Below are positions 11,601-21,200 of a stretch of 64,000 bases of DNA, piece after piece. Under the pieces are notes generated by a model that saw only the letters and a program-made list of their open reading frames with translations, ran no database searches and was not told where the DNA came from. The stretch is from the NCBI RefSeq assembly GCF_002775205.1, contig NC_036447.1:6436501-6500500 (forward strand), in the 5' to 3' direction. The position numbers and the translations under genes are program-made. Within the stretch, counting starts at the first letter, position 1. Every line of letters begins with the position of its first letter. The stretch is from Xiphophorus maculatus. Its lineage: Eukaryota; Chordata; Actinopteri; Cyprinodontiformes; Poeciliidae.

Positions 11601-14600
11601 TATGAACTGGGAAGACGCTGAGGTGAAGCTGAAGGGTAAACTCGACGGATCGTTTTTGGTCCGAGACAGTTCTGACCCCAGATACATCCTGAGCCTGAGC
11701 TTCAGGTCGCAGGGAGTCACACACCACACGCGCATGGAGCACTATCGAGGTAAGAAACACTCACAGTCATGCAGCGTTTCAAGAAATCTGCTCCATAAAC
11801 CTCAATCTTCATGATTGGGACTTGATAAAACATTTAAACGCGTTAATTGAATGTTTGTATGATTTTGCTGGTCAATAAATCGTCCCAGTAGTGATTGCGA
11901 TAAACAATAATATTGTTGTCGTCGGACCGTTTTCAAGTAATATTCTGATAATAATGCAACTTCGCCCTTTCAGAGACCAATAAACTTTAATTTTGTAAAG
12001 AACTCCTAACACTGGAACTAGTCCTAATCTGAAAATGAATCCTTTTCTTCATCATTCTTCCATTGTTTACTGTAATAATTTCCAATTTAAGCCCCCTCTC
12101 AAAGTTAAGAGTTCGACAAGCTAACATAAACATGAAACACTCCTGTCTTCCAAATTCAGTTAAAGTTTTTATATTTTCCATACATTTGTCGCCTCAGTCT
12201 GAAACTGTTCCTTAAAGGTTTGTCTAAATCTTCTTTCTGCTTCCAGGGACATTCAGCCTGTGGTGTCATCCGAAGTTCGAGGACCGCTGCCATTCTGTGG
12301 TGGAATTCATTGAGCGCGCCATCATGCACTCCAAGAACGGCAAATTCCTCTACTTCCTCCGCTCCAGAGTTCCAGGTAAAAAAACAAAGCAACAAATCTC
12401 CCTCTATGTCTAGATATGAACACTGGGCCAGTTGAGCGCCCTAACCAGAAATGCAACTCGCGAGCATCTTCCCCTATCTGTGCTAATGACCAGCAGAGCT
12501 CATTAGCACAGATCAATCCAGTGGGCGATTTGAATTTGACTTTGTTAGCAGAATGATGTTGACCGTTTGTGTTTTTGTTTTTTTCAGGGCTCCCACCAAC
12601 TCCAGTTCAGCTCCTGTATCCTGTATCCCGCTTCAGCAACGTGAAGTCCTTGCAGCACCTCTGTCGCTTCTGCATTCGGCAAATAGTCCGCATCGACCAC
12701 ATCCAAGAGCTTCCACTGCCCAGGTAACGTTCATCGAAGGCTCAATATTTTGGCTTCATTTAAATTTTAAAAACTGACTTGTGACCACAAACTTGACCTG
12801 TACCTTTAAGCTTTAAATCGGATTTGTTTATGGTTTGTGAACACAGCATGCCAAACATTACCAGTTTACTGCAACAACACTCTTCAGAGTGGACGTCTGT
12901 ACTGAGAGAATACTTTAATTTAGTTAGTTAAATGACCGACGGGCTTAAAATTTTCCCGTCGTTTAAAAAAATAAACACGGAAAATATTCCGTTAATACGA
13001 CCTCTGCTCCACATGTAGCCGAATATCCAGGAAAGCAAATACAATCTTATGCATTTTGTCCTTTCATCCACACAAAAACTGCACTTAACATCACTAAAAA
13101 TTATTATTTACAAAAACTCCAACCAAAGTGGAGATCTGAGAAAACTCTGTATTTGTGTTCGTGTGTTTACATTGGAAAACTGTGATTTAGAGTCAACATA
13201 CGCCAAGTTATCCACATACTAGCCTTGACACAATTCCCAGTAGACATTGTTTTGTGTTTAATTAACTTTATATTTCAATATGCTAATTAAAAGTAGGTAA
13301 ATATATACATCTGCCTTCACAAATAAACTTCCTGGCGCCATTTTTATTTCCTTACAGGCAGTCGTGGTTGTTTTGAAGCATTCTGATTGGCTGACATAAG
13401 TGTTAGCTTTGCACTACACTGCCCCCTATGGGTTTGGCATGTTTACTACAATGCTCTGTGGCGTACTTGTGTGGCTTCAAGTGAATGAAAACGTATCTGA
13501 AACCGATCCTGTGTGTACAATATTTTTTAAACGACGTGGCGGAAATATTCGTTTCTATAAAGACGCGTCTATATTTCAATTAAATAAATCATTAGATTCT
13601 GTGTTTGAGTCACTTTCCTACTTCCTAATGGGCTCTTTGCACCTGCAGCGCTGACGTCACAACCGCATGCGCAAATGTGGCTCTCTTTTTCCGCTTTGAG
13701 TTACCATGACAGCTAGAAAAGACAAAGTCGTATTTCAGACGCAAATAAAACAATATTATGAACATTGTTGTCTTCCTAATATAATGGGTTTTTAAGGTTT
13801 CATGGATTTCCAAGCTGTCCTGAATTAAGAAGACGGTGGCTTGTAAATATTCGTCGCTACCAGTTAAAGCTAACGCTGCACAGCAAAGTTTACAGCCTTC
13901 ACTTCACTCCGGATCAACTTCTTCAGCCTAAAGCAGAAGGTAAAGGAGCCTCCTGTGTTATTTCCATGGAATCACTTCTGTATTCAGCCTGAAAGAGAGT
14001 TTATGGGAACCAGAGAGCAGACCAGAGCCAGACAGCCGAGCAACTGATCTGCCTGTACACACTGCTGTAAACACCGTCCTGCTTCACAAGAAGCATGCAA
14101 AACTAATAAAGCGAAGTAACACGGAGACCTTAAGGAACACGGCCATATTTTTCTAAAAGCAACAACTTTGAACCTGAACCGTCAGCTGAAACTCACCTTC
14201 GTATCTGTGAATGTATAATGAGGCGAACATCTTAAAACCTTTCTCCAGCTTACTTGTCGGGGCTTCGGATTGATGTTTATCATTAATTGTTACCTTGGAC
14301 AAGCCCTGCAAACACCCAGAGTAAAGAGCCTTTTTCAATAGATCGGAAACGATTGAGCCGCTTTTCCCCGAACGCGGAAGTTGAGGTGCAAAGAGCCCAT
14401 TTCACTTTTAAATGTGCTAGGTCAGTGGTTCCCAGCGGTATGGATGAATGAAAAAAAAAAACATTTACACAAAAGTGTTTTACTGTAAAGACGGTTTGTA
14501 GTTTTTTTGTTGCAACCTGAAGTGTGAAATAAACTTCAGTGGAGTTTGAAAACAAAATATGTGTTTAGGTTTATGTCTGGTTGAACGAAGTGTGCGCCCA

Positions 14601-14873
14601 GTTGATCTTCTTTTCCTTTTTTGTGCGGGATTTTATTGTAATCCATAGGGGGCCCCAGAAAATCTTTGGGAACCACTGTGCTAGGTGAAACTATTTTTGC
14701 CAGTAAAAAGTCCTGATGATTTTTTTTTTCTTCTTTTTTGCATCTTTTTAAGATCACTGATCTCCTACCTTAGTAAGTTTTATTACTACGACCCTGAGGA
14801 GGAGATGTATCTGTCAATCAATAGCATCCGGAGGATCGTAGCAGCAGAGCAGGAGGCCAACCCGCAGACGTAG
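1300..14873 (+). CDS. socs7: Suppressor of cytokine signaling 7 (SOCS7), complete, 9 coding exons
   Basis: Spliced coding sequence join(1300..2696, 4322..4395, 7643..7738, 9202..9336, 10385..10530, 11581..11749, 12247..12375, 12588..12723, 14753..14873) is 2403 nt, giving 800 aa and a stop. SOCS7 is a cytosolic adaptor: its SH2 domain binds phosphotyrosine on receptors or substrates, and its SOCS box recruits Elongin B/C and CUL5 for ubiquitination. Seen here: a long low-complexity N-terminus, conserved islands DPTETSDALLVLEGL (about 267-281) and LSKLFRTKSC (about 419-428), a proline-rich middle, an SH2 domain (about 619-715) with FLVRDS and Arg644, and a SOCS box with BC-box SLQHLCRF (736-743) and CUL5-box LPLP (757-760). 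The human protein is about 581 aa; the extra length lies in the N-terminus encoded by exon 1. ATG 1300 was chosen because it has A at -3; the upstream in-frame codon at 1267 is GTG. SOCS6 is excluded by the multi-exon SH2 and the SOCS7-type sequence. Confidence 0.93.
2797..3221. mobile_element. hAT-like MITE with target-site duplication
   Basis: The ends are inverted (TAGGGGTGGAC... and the complement of ...GTCCATCCCTA). They are flanked by near-identical direct repeats TACATAGTAG (2787-2796) and TACAGAGTAG (3222-3231). There is no ORF. It contains two GTTGCTAGGTAACC palindromes, at 3012-3025 and 3039-3052. Its interior resembles the repeats at 24899-26222 and 59390-59890. Superfamily assignment is inferred from the TSD size. 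Confidence 0.7.
3625..4070. repeat. Dispersed AACTAATTTAGTAATC-type MITE copy
   Basis: The left end has AACTAATTTAGTAATC followed by ATTGTTAATTGGAGTAT. The right end has AGTACTAAAACTATT...TTGCAGCC, roughly its inverse. The same signature recurs at 9440-10003, 29812-31370, 33366-34105 and 50297-50810. It belongs to the common teleost GGGCTG(A)AAC-ended non-autonomous elements. A 17-base poly-C run sits inside at 3696-3712. Confidence 0.55.
3696..3712 (+). repeat. Poly-C tract (17 C)
   Basis: Uninterrupted run of C followed by ACACA, inside a MITE in SOCS7 intron 1. Such runs vary in length and are prone to sequencing error, so the exact count is uncertain. Confidence 0.9.
4322..4395 (+). CDS. 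socs7: SOCS7 exon 2 (aa 466-490)
   Basis: Encodes REPRLTRAHSAFSP and a Ser/Ala-rich tail, matching the vertebrate SOCS7 segment around RKPKLTRTQSAFSP. Acceptor CCACAG|G and donor CTG|GTAAGA, phases 2 and 1. A second AG six bases upstream (4314-4315) would also keep frame, adding two residues. Intron 2 (3247 nt) holds a possible LTR and a hAT-like element; 4400-5400 shows nothing recognisable. Confidence 0.9.
5539..5978 (+). mobile_element. Possible solo LTR of an endogenous retrovirus-type element
   Basis: A TG...CA-bounded stretch of about 440 bp ends with AATAAAGCTTTGCTC (about 5921-5935), then a GT/CT-rich stretch and CACACA, the arrangement of an LTR polyadenylation (R-U5) region. There is no internal viral gene and no clear target duplication (GTATT versus GATTT at best). 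This rests on pattern only. Confidence 0.3.
6370..7016. mobile_element. hAT-like non-autonomous element
   Basis: The left end CAATGGTGTTCAAA and the complement of the right end (CTGTAGTGTCCAAA) are imperfect inverted repeats of the CAGTGGTGTCCAAA type. The interior is A/T-rich without an ORF, and the left part has the GTGCGGTCCGGTGG...GGCCCTC sequence seen in fish hAT MITEs. The target duplication is poor (5 of 8), so the exact ends are uncertain. It lies in SOCS7 intron 2. Confidence 0.5.
7643..7738 (+). CDS. socs7: SOCS7 exon 3 (aa 491-523)
   Basis: Encodes ETVSLVDVDISLRGSKTS, then a proline stretch (HPPTPPRRSLSLL), nearly the same as mammalian SOCS7. Acceptor CCCCAG|GC, donor CTGG|GTAAAC, phase 1 at both ends. 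Intron 3 contains a second copy of the A/T-rich tandem repeat, a LINE tail and an NRF1/YY1-bearing repeat. Confidence 0.92.
7960..8430 (+). repeat. A/T-rich tandem repeat, copy 2
   Basis: Degenerate units of about 20 bp with the AAACTAAATATTTAG core run from about 7978 to 8295. They are followed by a flank (AGGAATAACATGCTGAAAAT...) homologous to the flank of copy 1 at 365-840, in the same orientation. It lies in SOCS7 intron 3. Confidence 0.75.
8465..8510 (-). repeat. LINE/SINE 3' tail (Rex1-type), minus orientation
   Basis: AAAAATACTTTATTGATCCC is the reverse complement of the GGATCAATAAAGTATTT tail that ends many fish CR1/Rex1-like retroelements. Plus-strand tails of the same kind occur at about 26080-26125 and 36108-36135. 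Confidence 0.6.
8580..8775 (+). repeat. Repeat with NRF1 and YY1-like motifs in SOCS7 intron 3
   Basis: GTGGTGGCGGTAATG followed by TTGCCAACTAACAAAGAAG is a sequence I recognise as recurrent in fish genomes. It is followed by CTGCGCATGCGCC (8658-8670, NRF1 palindrome) and AACAATGGCG (YY1-like). This could act as a promoter-like cassette within the intron. Function is inferred only. Confidence 0.4.
9202..9336 (+). CDS. socs7: SOCS7 exon 4 (aa 523-568)
   Basis: Encodes DDIAGPQPGPFLVSIMGASL, then a Pro/His-rich run and HSLSLN, aligning with mammalian SOCS7 DDISGTLPTSVLVAPMGSSL and its proline tract. Acceptor CCAG|AT, donor AATG|GTAAGA, phase 1 at both ends, so the exon is a multiple of three and skippable. 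Intron 4 (1048 nt) is largely MITE-derived. Confidence 0.9.
9440..10003. repeat. Dispersed AATCGATTAATTG-type MITE copy
   Basis: Left end AGTAATCGATTAATTGTTAATTGG; right end AATTACTAAAATAATTGTAAG. Same family as 3625-4070 and 33366-34105. A similar end recurs at about 10130-10190, so the intron may hold more than one partial copy. The ORF at 9505-9792 falls in it and is not a gene. Confidence 0.5.
10385..10530 (+). CDS. socs7: SOCS7 exon 5 (aa 568-616)
   Basis: Starts DAFFRALPHSNPLPSD and ends SNFTASLRELEK, matching the mammalian DAFPRIAPIRAA...FAASLRELEK region directly before the SH2 domain. Acceptor ACTCAG|AT, donor GAAG|GTCAGG, phases 1 and 0. Intron 5 (1050 nt) carries the SINE below; 11025-11580 shows only A/T-rich unique sequence. 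Confidence 0.92.
10795..11022 (+). mobile_element. tRNA-derived SINE
   Basis: The head is tRNA-like, with an internal RNA polymerase III box A (TGGCGTAGCGG, 10804-10814) and box B (GGTTCGACTCC, 10865-10875). A SINE body follows (CCGCATGTCTTCCCC..., GGGACACTAGAGCCC) and an AAATAAATAAATAAATTAAT tail. It is inserted on the sense strand of SOCS7 intron 5. Not a functional tRNA gene: the head does not close an acceptor stem. Confidence 0.85.
11581..11749 (+). CDS. socs7: SOCS7 exon 6 (aa 617-673), SH2 N-terminal half
   Basis: Encodes CGWYWGPMNWEDAEVKL, then SFLVRDSSDPRYILSLSF and THHTRMEHYRG. The phosphotyrosine-binding arginine is Arg644 in FLVRDS. Nearly identical to mammalian SOCS7. Acceptor TTGCAG|TGC, donor CGAG|GTAAGA, phases 0 and 1. 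Intron 6 (497 nt) has no feature I recognise. Confidence 0.96.
12247..12375 (+). CDS. socs7: SOCS7 exon 7 (aa 673-716), SH2 C-terminal half
   Basis: Encodes TFSLWCHPKFEDRCHSVVEF, then IERAIMHSKNGKFLYFLRSRVPG. Acceptor TTCCAG|GG, donor CCAG|GTAAAA, phase 1 at both ends. The short intron 7 (212 nt) contains a perfect 14-bp hairpin at 12476-12513. Confidence 0.96.
12476..12513. repeat. Perfect inverted repeat in SOCS7 intron 7
   Basis: Arms ATCTGTGCTAATGA (12476-12489) and its exact complement (12500-12513) flank a 10-nt loop. It lies 75 nt upstream of the exon 8 acceptor and could fold in the pre-mRNA between branch-point region and donor. Confidence 0.9.
12588..12723 (+). CDS. socs7: SOCS7 exon 8 (aa 716-761), SOCS box
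   Basis: Encodes LPPTPVQLLYPVSRFSNVK, then the BC-box SLQHLCRFCIRQ (Elongin B/C contact) and the CUL5-box LPLP. Acceptor TTTCAG|GG, donor CCCAG|GTAACG, phases 1 and 2. Intron 8 (2029 nt) holds a short repeat with a CTCF-like motif (about 13390-13480) and a hAT MITE; 12730-13380 and 13800-14410 show nothing else recognisable. Confidence 0.95.
13390..13480 (-). repeat. Short repeat with CTCF-like GGGGGCAG motif, copy 1
   Basis: The minus strand reads ATGCCAAACCCATAGGGGGC, then AGTGTAGTGCAAA and CAGCCAATCA. The same sequence lies on the plus strand at about 54860-54970 in ABCC10 intron 9. It is a dispersed element fragment. Confidence 0.6.
14423..14678. mobile_element. hAT MITE with perfect 8-bp target duplication
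   Basis: Terminal inverted repeats CAGTGGTTCCCA / TGGGAACCACTG bound a 256-bp element without an ORF. It is flanked by identical 8-bp repeats TGCTAGGT at 14415-14422 and 14679-14686, the hallmark of hAT insertion. It ends 74 nt before the last SOCS7 exon, so it lies close to the branch-point region of that intron. Confidence 0.93.
14753..14873 (+). CDS. socs7: SOCS7 exon 9 (aa 761-800) with stop
   Basis: Encodes SLISYLSKFYYYDPEEEMYL, then SINSIRRIVAAEQEANPQT and TAG at 14871-14873. It completes the SOCS box, in the position of the mammalian PLISYIRKFYYYDPQEE ending. Acceptor TTTAAG|A, phase 2. The tail after YLS differs from mammals. Confidence 0.95.
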
Positions 14874-17800
14874 CAGCTTACATATCCTAACCCAAAGTGA
14901 GTTATTTAATTTTTGTTGAATGTGTTTTTTTGTGTGTAACAAAATAGTTTGGGGGATTTTTTTTTGTTATCACATTAGCGTGTAATTCAGGCAAACCTCC
15001 ATCATTCTCTGAGTAGAGGTTGCAATCTGTTATAGTTAATACAAAATTAAATACATAAAATAAAGTAATTAAATTGATAAAAGTTGACGCTTTTCAGTTA
15101 AAATTAAACTGACTAATTTAATTTATGATAAATGTAAACAAATAAATGGAACTACAGAGCTGACCATGAAGTGTCGATCATTACAAATCTTTGCTTGTTA
15201 AAACATTTCTGCTCTCTTTATTCCAGTGTTGATATGAACAGCTTAATTTTTTGAACACATCAGCATCAAATTATTATCCATAGTAGGAATTTGAAATGAT
15301 TGTGCAAAAGAATCACAGATTTAAGGTTGTAAGCTTTGCTACCTTTTAAATGACTTTTTTCTCGTAGTTTTACGACTTTCTTTTGGTCCTCTTGCATCTT
15401 TAACCTACTAATATCGCAACTTTACTGTGATAACATCTTGATTTTATTCTCATAATTTAACAAAAATCTTGGTCTGTCCATAATACTTCGTCATATTTAA
15501 AAGATTATGTAGTTCTTTTTTCGTTAAAACAATACCAAAGTTCACAAGATGTTCAACTTTCCTGGTTGAATCCTGGTTTTTGGATTGAAAATATTGCTGA
15601 TTTGGTTGATATGTAGTTTGATTAAAAGCAATTAATTCATTACAGGCTCATTAAAAATGTTAATCAAGTTCCTTGACTAATACTGAGATATTTTTGTCTC
15701 CACTCACTGCCTGCAGGTCTCTAATGGAGGATTTATCTGCGCTGTTCTGCAGGTCTTCCAGCATCGGTCTCTGGAAGAGCGTATACAGCCAAACTGGAAC
15801 AGACTCTATGTACGCAGCCCATCGCTTTCTGGAGAAAAATGATGGAAAAAACCCCCCTGCTGTTTCTAAATCAGAAGAACTAAGAGAAAAGTTACTGACA
15901 GAAACGAAAAGAGCCTCGGTCAGCTCTGCTTTCCTGTTTCCTGAACCAGTTTGACTTTTAAAACATGATTCACTGGTCGATTTGTATAACTGTTGTTCCA
16001 AGGTAAAGGCCTTGCTTTTCTTCCTATTTTGTAAAAACCTGGGATTTTGGATTTAGAGATGCCAGCAGGATAGAAACGTACCTCGAGGCAAGCCAAGCCG
16101 GCCACCAGCACTGACAAGAAAACCTCAGACCTCTCCGGAAGACGGGTTCCTGCTTTTTGTGGATGCAGTGATCGTTCCTTATGTTGCTGTCAGTCAAACA
16201 TGGAAAAAAGATGTTATATTTAGGAATAAAGACGCCCCTTCAGCCTCCTGCTTTATCTGCTGTGGTGTTTACCAATCAAATAGTCATAAACCTAGGGAAG
16301 CTCAGAGCCGATGTTTTCCACTTGGATTTTTTCAGATGGTTTTCTTGAGATGACGAGTCAATCTGGAGAAAACAAAGCTTGTTTTCTCAACATCACGAGG
16401 CGATTGGTGTGTGTTAAATTTGAATCCATCCTTCAAATGCATGTCGTTGTGCATGCATGCACTTCTGGAGAAAACCATCGGGACATTATCTCGTTTTCTC
16501 AAGGAAAGCATTGGAAAATTAACTCGTTATCTCGAGAAAACAATCGTGAAAATTAATTTATCAAAGTCAAAGTTTTTTTATATAGCACATTTACAACAAC
16601 TCCAGTTGACCAAAGTGCCTCACAATAGTCACATCACAGGTAGATAAATTCAAATTTGGTAAAAATAATAAGACGATTACAAAATTGGCAAAAAATACCA
16701 AAAACTAATAATATGAATAAAAATTAAAACAATTGATGTAAAAACAAAAAAAACATCGGGAAAACACGGAAAACGTCTGCTCTTAACTTCTGTTAAGTAA
16801 ACCTATAATGTTGCAACACATCTATTTTCTCCAATTATTGAGAATCTTTAGATCAGGATTGTTTTTGTTTTGTTTTTGTACCAGCCGATCTCCTACGCTC
16901 AAACTGACATGAATTGAAAATACAAATCATGTAAAAATATGGTCAGAATATGTTATAATCAGAAAAGGGCTGAATTGTTTTTGGTACAGCATCAGGTTAT
17001 CAACCAGATGTTCCAAAATACAAAAGTTTGTGTTGTGGGTTTAAGATTTTTTTAAATTCTTCTCACATTTCTATGATATAATGAACAATCAAAAATATTA
17101 CTCGGGTTTTAAAGGCTTTTGTCGATATTACATCTAATCTAAGAATGTTTCTTTATTTAGATTTTGACTCAAAATTCAGATTTTTTTCTTCAATGGCCCT
17201 AAACCTCTTCTGTAGTTTCATTTGTACAGAACATAATTACATCAGTGTGAAAAGATGCTGGAAATTATTAAATTATAAGAAGTATAAATTGAATGCAGAG
17301 AGATTTTAACAGTTTGTTAATGAGAATGCATTATGCCACAAACGGCTCTTTGAGATTAATGATCTTGATGTGGCTCCGTATATGAAATCAAGACAAATGC
17401 TACTGAAATGTTCTCTCATTGGCCCAAAAACAAAATATCCATTTATTTGTTTGTTTTATTCATTTACAGTTTAAAATGTCACATCTTGACATAAAACTAA
17501 AGTTTTGAATGAAAAGGAGTAGTTAGTCTTACTACTCTATGCAGAAACAAAGATTTAAATTATTTTTTGTTCCACTTACACTAAAAGCAAATGTTCTGTT
17601 TTGAGTTTTAGTTGGGAAAAACAAACTCTGACGTCAAAATATCAACATAATTTAGAAGTTTGAGGTTTATCACCAATATGGGTGCGAATCATTAAAACAC
17701 AGTGAGAATTTTAGTATATTGCCAATTTGAGCTCATTTTAGCCACATAAAAGTTTTATTTTTGGGTGTAAATTAAAAGCAAGACTAATTTATTCCAATTG

Positions 17801-17912
17801 TTGTTCGTCTGTTTAATATTTTTTCTATTTTTAACGAGTTAAAATTTTAATTGTCCTTTGACTAAATGAAGATATAGTAGCTCCTAAAAAACTCTGTTAA
17901 CTTCTCACTGCA

Positions 17913-17980
17913 GTTGCCATGGAGATAATTTTAGTTACGTATACTTCAAATGAAAGACACTTAACTATCTCCATGGCAAC
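17913..17980. repeat. Inverted repeat with RFX-like half sites
   Basis: GTTGCCATGGAGATA (17913-17927) is exactly complementary to 17966-17980, with a 38-nt loop. GTTGCCATGG resembles an X-box half. In a transcript it would form a 15-bp stem. Confidence 0.85.
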
Positions 17981-18229
17981 TCAGCTCTGGACCTTGATGC
18001 AAAGCTTTGCTCTGTCTTCATATTTTTCTTTGTGCTGCTGATTAAAAAAATACATTTAGGTGAAATAATTTGACTAACACATGCAGACGGAACTTTTCCA
18101 AATATGCGGATTTTGTCACTTTAAATTCACAATATCTTCTTTTAAAAATCTTGTTAGGTTAGACTGAAATAATAAATTACATTTTTAATACATTTTTGCA
18201 CTAGTGAATGCAGCACTATTTAGCGGCAC

Positions 18230-18235
18230 AATAAA
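18230..18235 (+). terminator. Candidate SOCS7 poly(A) signal
   Basis: AATAAA is followed about 25-35 nt later by the GU-rich stretch TTTGTGTTTTT, a typical cleavage/polyadenylation layout. Other AATAAA hexamers occur in this A/T-rich region, so transcript data are needed to choose. Confidence 0.4.
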
Positions 18236-18250
18236 GGCGCTGGAGGCTTA

Positions 18251-21200
18251 AAGACAACTTTGTGTTTTTAATTTCACATATTTTCTTTAAATGTTTAAGA
18301 CTCAAATCTTCCTGAGGGGAATTCACAAAACAAAGTAATCATCTCCACTTTTTCCAAATCTGATTTTTTTTCTATTTCTGCTCTGGATTCACAATACAAA
18401 TTGCTTAAATACAAACAGGAACAATGCTGTAGATAAATATATATATATATTTTCAAAACAGTAAGAACAGAACCTGATAGGGTATGGAGGACTAAAACTG
18501 ACATAATTAAAAATAAAAACAGAAATCTATATTTTTTCTTTAAATTTCTTAACAAAATGCTTTTGTAAGGAAAAGGAAAAACACAAAAATATAGATTGCT
18601 TCTTTTATTTTAAATTATATCAGTCTGATCCTCCATAAAAATGTTGGAATGATGTTGGAAAACCAATAGGAAAACGAGTGATACTTGATTTTAAGTCAGG
18701 GGTGACCAAACTTCGTCACAAGGACCAAAATGGTCCAAATCTTTTTTTACATACTCAGCAATAAACTAAGCTTGCAATACTTTAATTAACCAAATAAAGT
18801 AGTCAAATTTGTTTCAGGAAAGGGATGTGCAAATTATTGTACAGAGTTAAAACTTTAATTTTGCAAATTTTCTAGATATTATTGGGAAAAAATACAAATA
18901 AATAAAAATTGTGTATCCTCTGCACTTTGAAACCCCTTGCAATGATGCAAAAAGGGCCGAGAAAGAAGAAACAAGTAATCATTTTATGAGGTTAAGTACA
19001 TTATTTGGTAAAGACTGACTGTAAATAAAGACATTGTGGAGGGAGTGAATAACAGAGAGACAGGTCTAATCAAAGTGCTGAAGCTCAGCTGATGCTGAGG
19101 ACAGATGGGACTGACATCCAGAGGCACTGCAGGAATCATGTCAGGAAGTCTTTGTGACAAACAAAGCTAACAAAAAAAAAAAACAAGTGTTCAAGTCTTT
19201 TCCAAGTCCCGGCAACCAGGTAGAGGCTGTGGCATATATGTTGCTGAAAATGTAATTTTTTTTTAAAGAAAGAAATTGCTATTGGACTGGAGATGATGGT
19301 TAATCATGGATAAATCGAGAGGATCCCTAATATGGATGCAAAATATTATTGTACATAATCGTTTATTAGATTAAAATTAGTTCCCAATCTTTTAAATGAT
19401 AACGTCTGCTTAGCCCGGTTCCTGGTGTTGTAATTTGACCACCATCCAGCAGAGGGCGCGGACTCGGAGCCAGTTACAGAAACAAAGATGGCGGCCATTC
19501 CAGAACAAAAAGAGAAACGGTCCAAACACAGTTCTTGAATACAAAATGTACAGTATGCGGTTTTGTACGTTAATATAAACACTCGACAAGTTTCACCTTG
19601 ATAGCGCTCATTCAGCCGAGCTGCATGACGAAGCTGCGTCAACTTCTCATTCAAAACTTACTGACGTGCTCCGATGACGGTGAAGGCCATTGCAGATGGA
19701 AAAAGAACAGAAGGAATACATTTCCGCCAAATAAAAAAGATTAATCTCAGAAAATTTCCAGTTTTGTTCTACATTTCTAAGCTTGAAAAGTAAAAAAAAA
19801 AAATTTAAATCGTCAGAGGAATCATTAGCATAATTGAAATAATTGTTATTTGCAGCCCTATTTAGCTTTAAGAAATAGCTAGTGGTCAGAGTGGCCAGAG
19901 ATGACCACTCTGACCACCACAATAAAAAGCCAAAATCTGTTTATTAATAGTTCTAAAAATAACTGTACTAAAGATTGGTTCTGAGCTCCAATGCAGGTGC
20001 AAAAAGGCAAAAAACAAAACCTGCTAGATTAAAGGATGAACAAAAACAAAAGGCAGTGGTGAAGAACATCATTCCTCCCAGGAATGAACCCAGGATGTCG
20101 GTCTTTGTAGAGCTGAATTTAAAATTAGGCTTCTTCTACTTCTTCTTTGATGGTTCTGGTTGGTGTCTTACTCTGTCATCCCCTCATTCTCTCTGCCTCC
20201 TTTTGCACTGACTTAGCAATGAGATCACACAGAAATCACTCCATCGTGATGTCATCAGGAGATTAAATGTTGCGTGTTCATGGCATGTGACCAATCCCAA
20301 CATGGCAAAGGGTTTTATTTCTTCAAATCTTTTAATCTACATTTCAGGGGGACTGGGTTTTAAAAACAACACTTGGACATCATTGAGAGGAAGCAATACT
20401 ATCTCAAAGTCTGAGACAGGCGCTGAAATATTGAAGTCAAGGACAGCTCACAGGGTTTGACTTGTGGAGTAAGATAATTTATGTTAAAAAGCATTATTTA
20501 ACTTTCAGAGATACGCACTGAAAAAACACAAAATCTTACCAGCATTTTTGTCTAGTAGTCCCTTTACACTACTCTGTGTTGGCCTATCATCTGAAATCCC
20601 CTTAGGGAAGAACTCTGCCACCTTCAATATATTATATTTAGTTCATACAAACTATACAGTCATCTTTTTCAATCAATACATGGCAAAGCAAGTGTATTTG
20701 TATATAAAACATCAAACAAGCAATAAATATTACATTTTAGTTGCAAAATAAAGAAAAACTGGAATGCAAAGTATAATCAATGATAATTAAAATGTGGATG
20801 GTCTGAAATGTTGATATGACAACAGATCTATTTACAGTCACAATAATTTAGAATATCACTGAAAAGCCCATTTATTTGAAAAACTATCTTACATTATATA
20901 ATTTTATTTAAATTAGAATACTACACCAGACTAAAATTACCTAAATGTGGGTTTAATAAAAATATATGTTCAATACCTCTTTAATGGTTATTTTTAAAAA
21001 TACTTTTAATCTGACAAGCAGTACTCATAAATCTATCAGTCTATATTGTTTTATTGTCTGATTGTTCCACCCTAAAATTGATCTGATCACCCCTGTTCAA
21101 ATTTTCTTGGAGCGCCACTGCTATCGTTATGGCATATGAACACCTTTTACCTATTTTATGTCAACTTTACATAAAAGCACACTATGTTGTCAAGTATAAC

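Larger units (their letters stand above)
14874..18250 (+). other. socs7: Probable SOCS7 3' UTR
   Basis: No coding exon was recognised downstream until SP2. A long 3' UTR is typical of SOCS7. The stretch is A/T-rich; 16380-16560 has repeats of a GAGAAAAC / CTCGTTTTCTC motif, about 16561-16650 looks like a retroelement tail, and 17913-17980 forms a hairpin. ORFs here (such as 15673-15954) show no homology that I recognise. The end is inferred from the poly(A) signal below. Confidence 0.4.

Noticed and set aside
15660..16001. Extra SOCS7 exon or a separate gene downstream of the stop
   Set aside because: CTGCAG|GTCTCTAATGG looks like an acceptor, but the frames on either strand have no recognisable homology and the SOCS7 protein is already complete.
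18697..18960. Complete hAT element in the SOCS7-SP2 spacer
   Set aside because: A CAGGGGTGACCAAAC left end is present, but no matching right end or target duplication was found.
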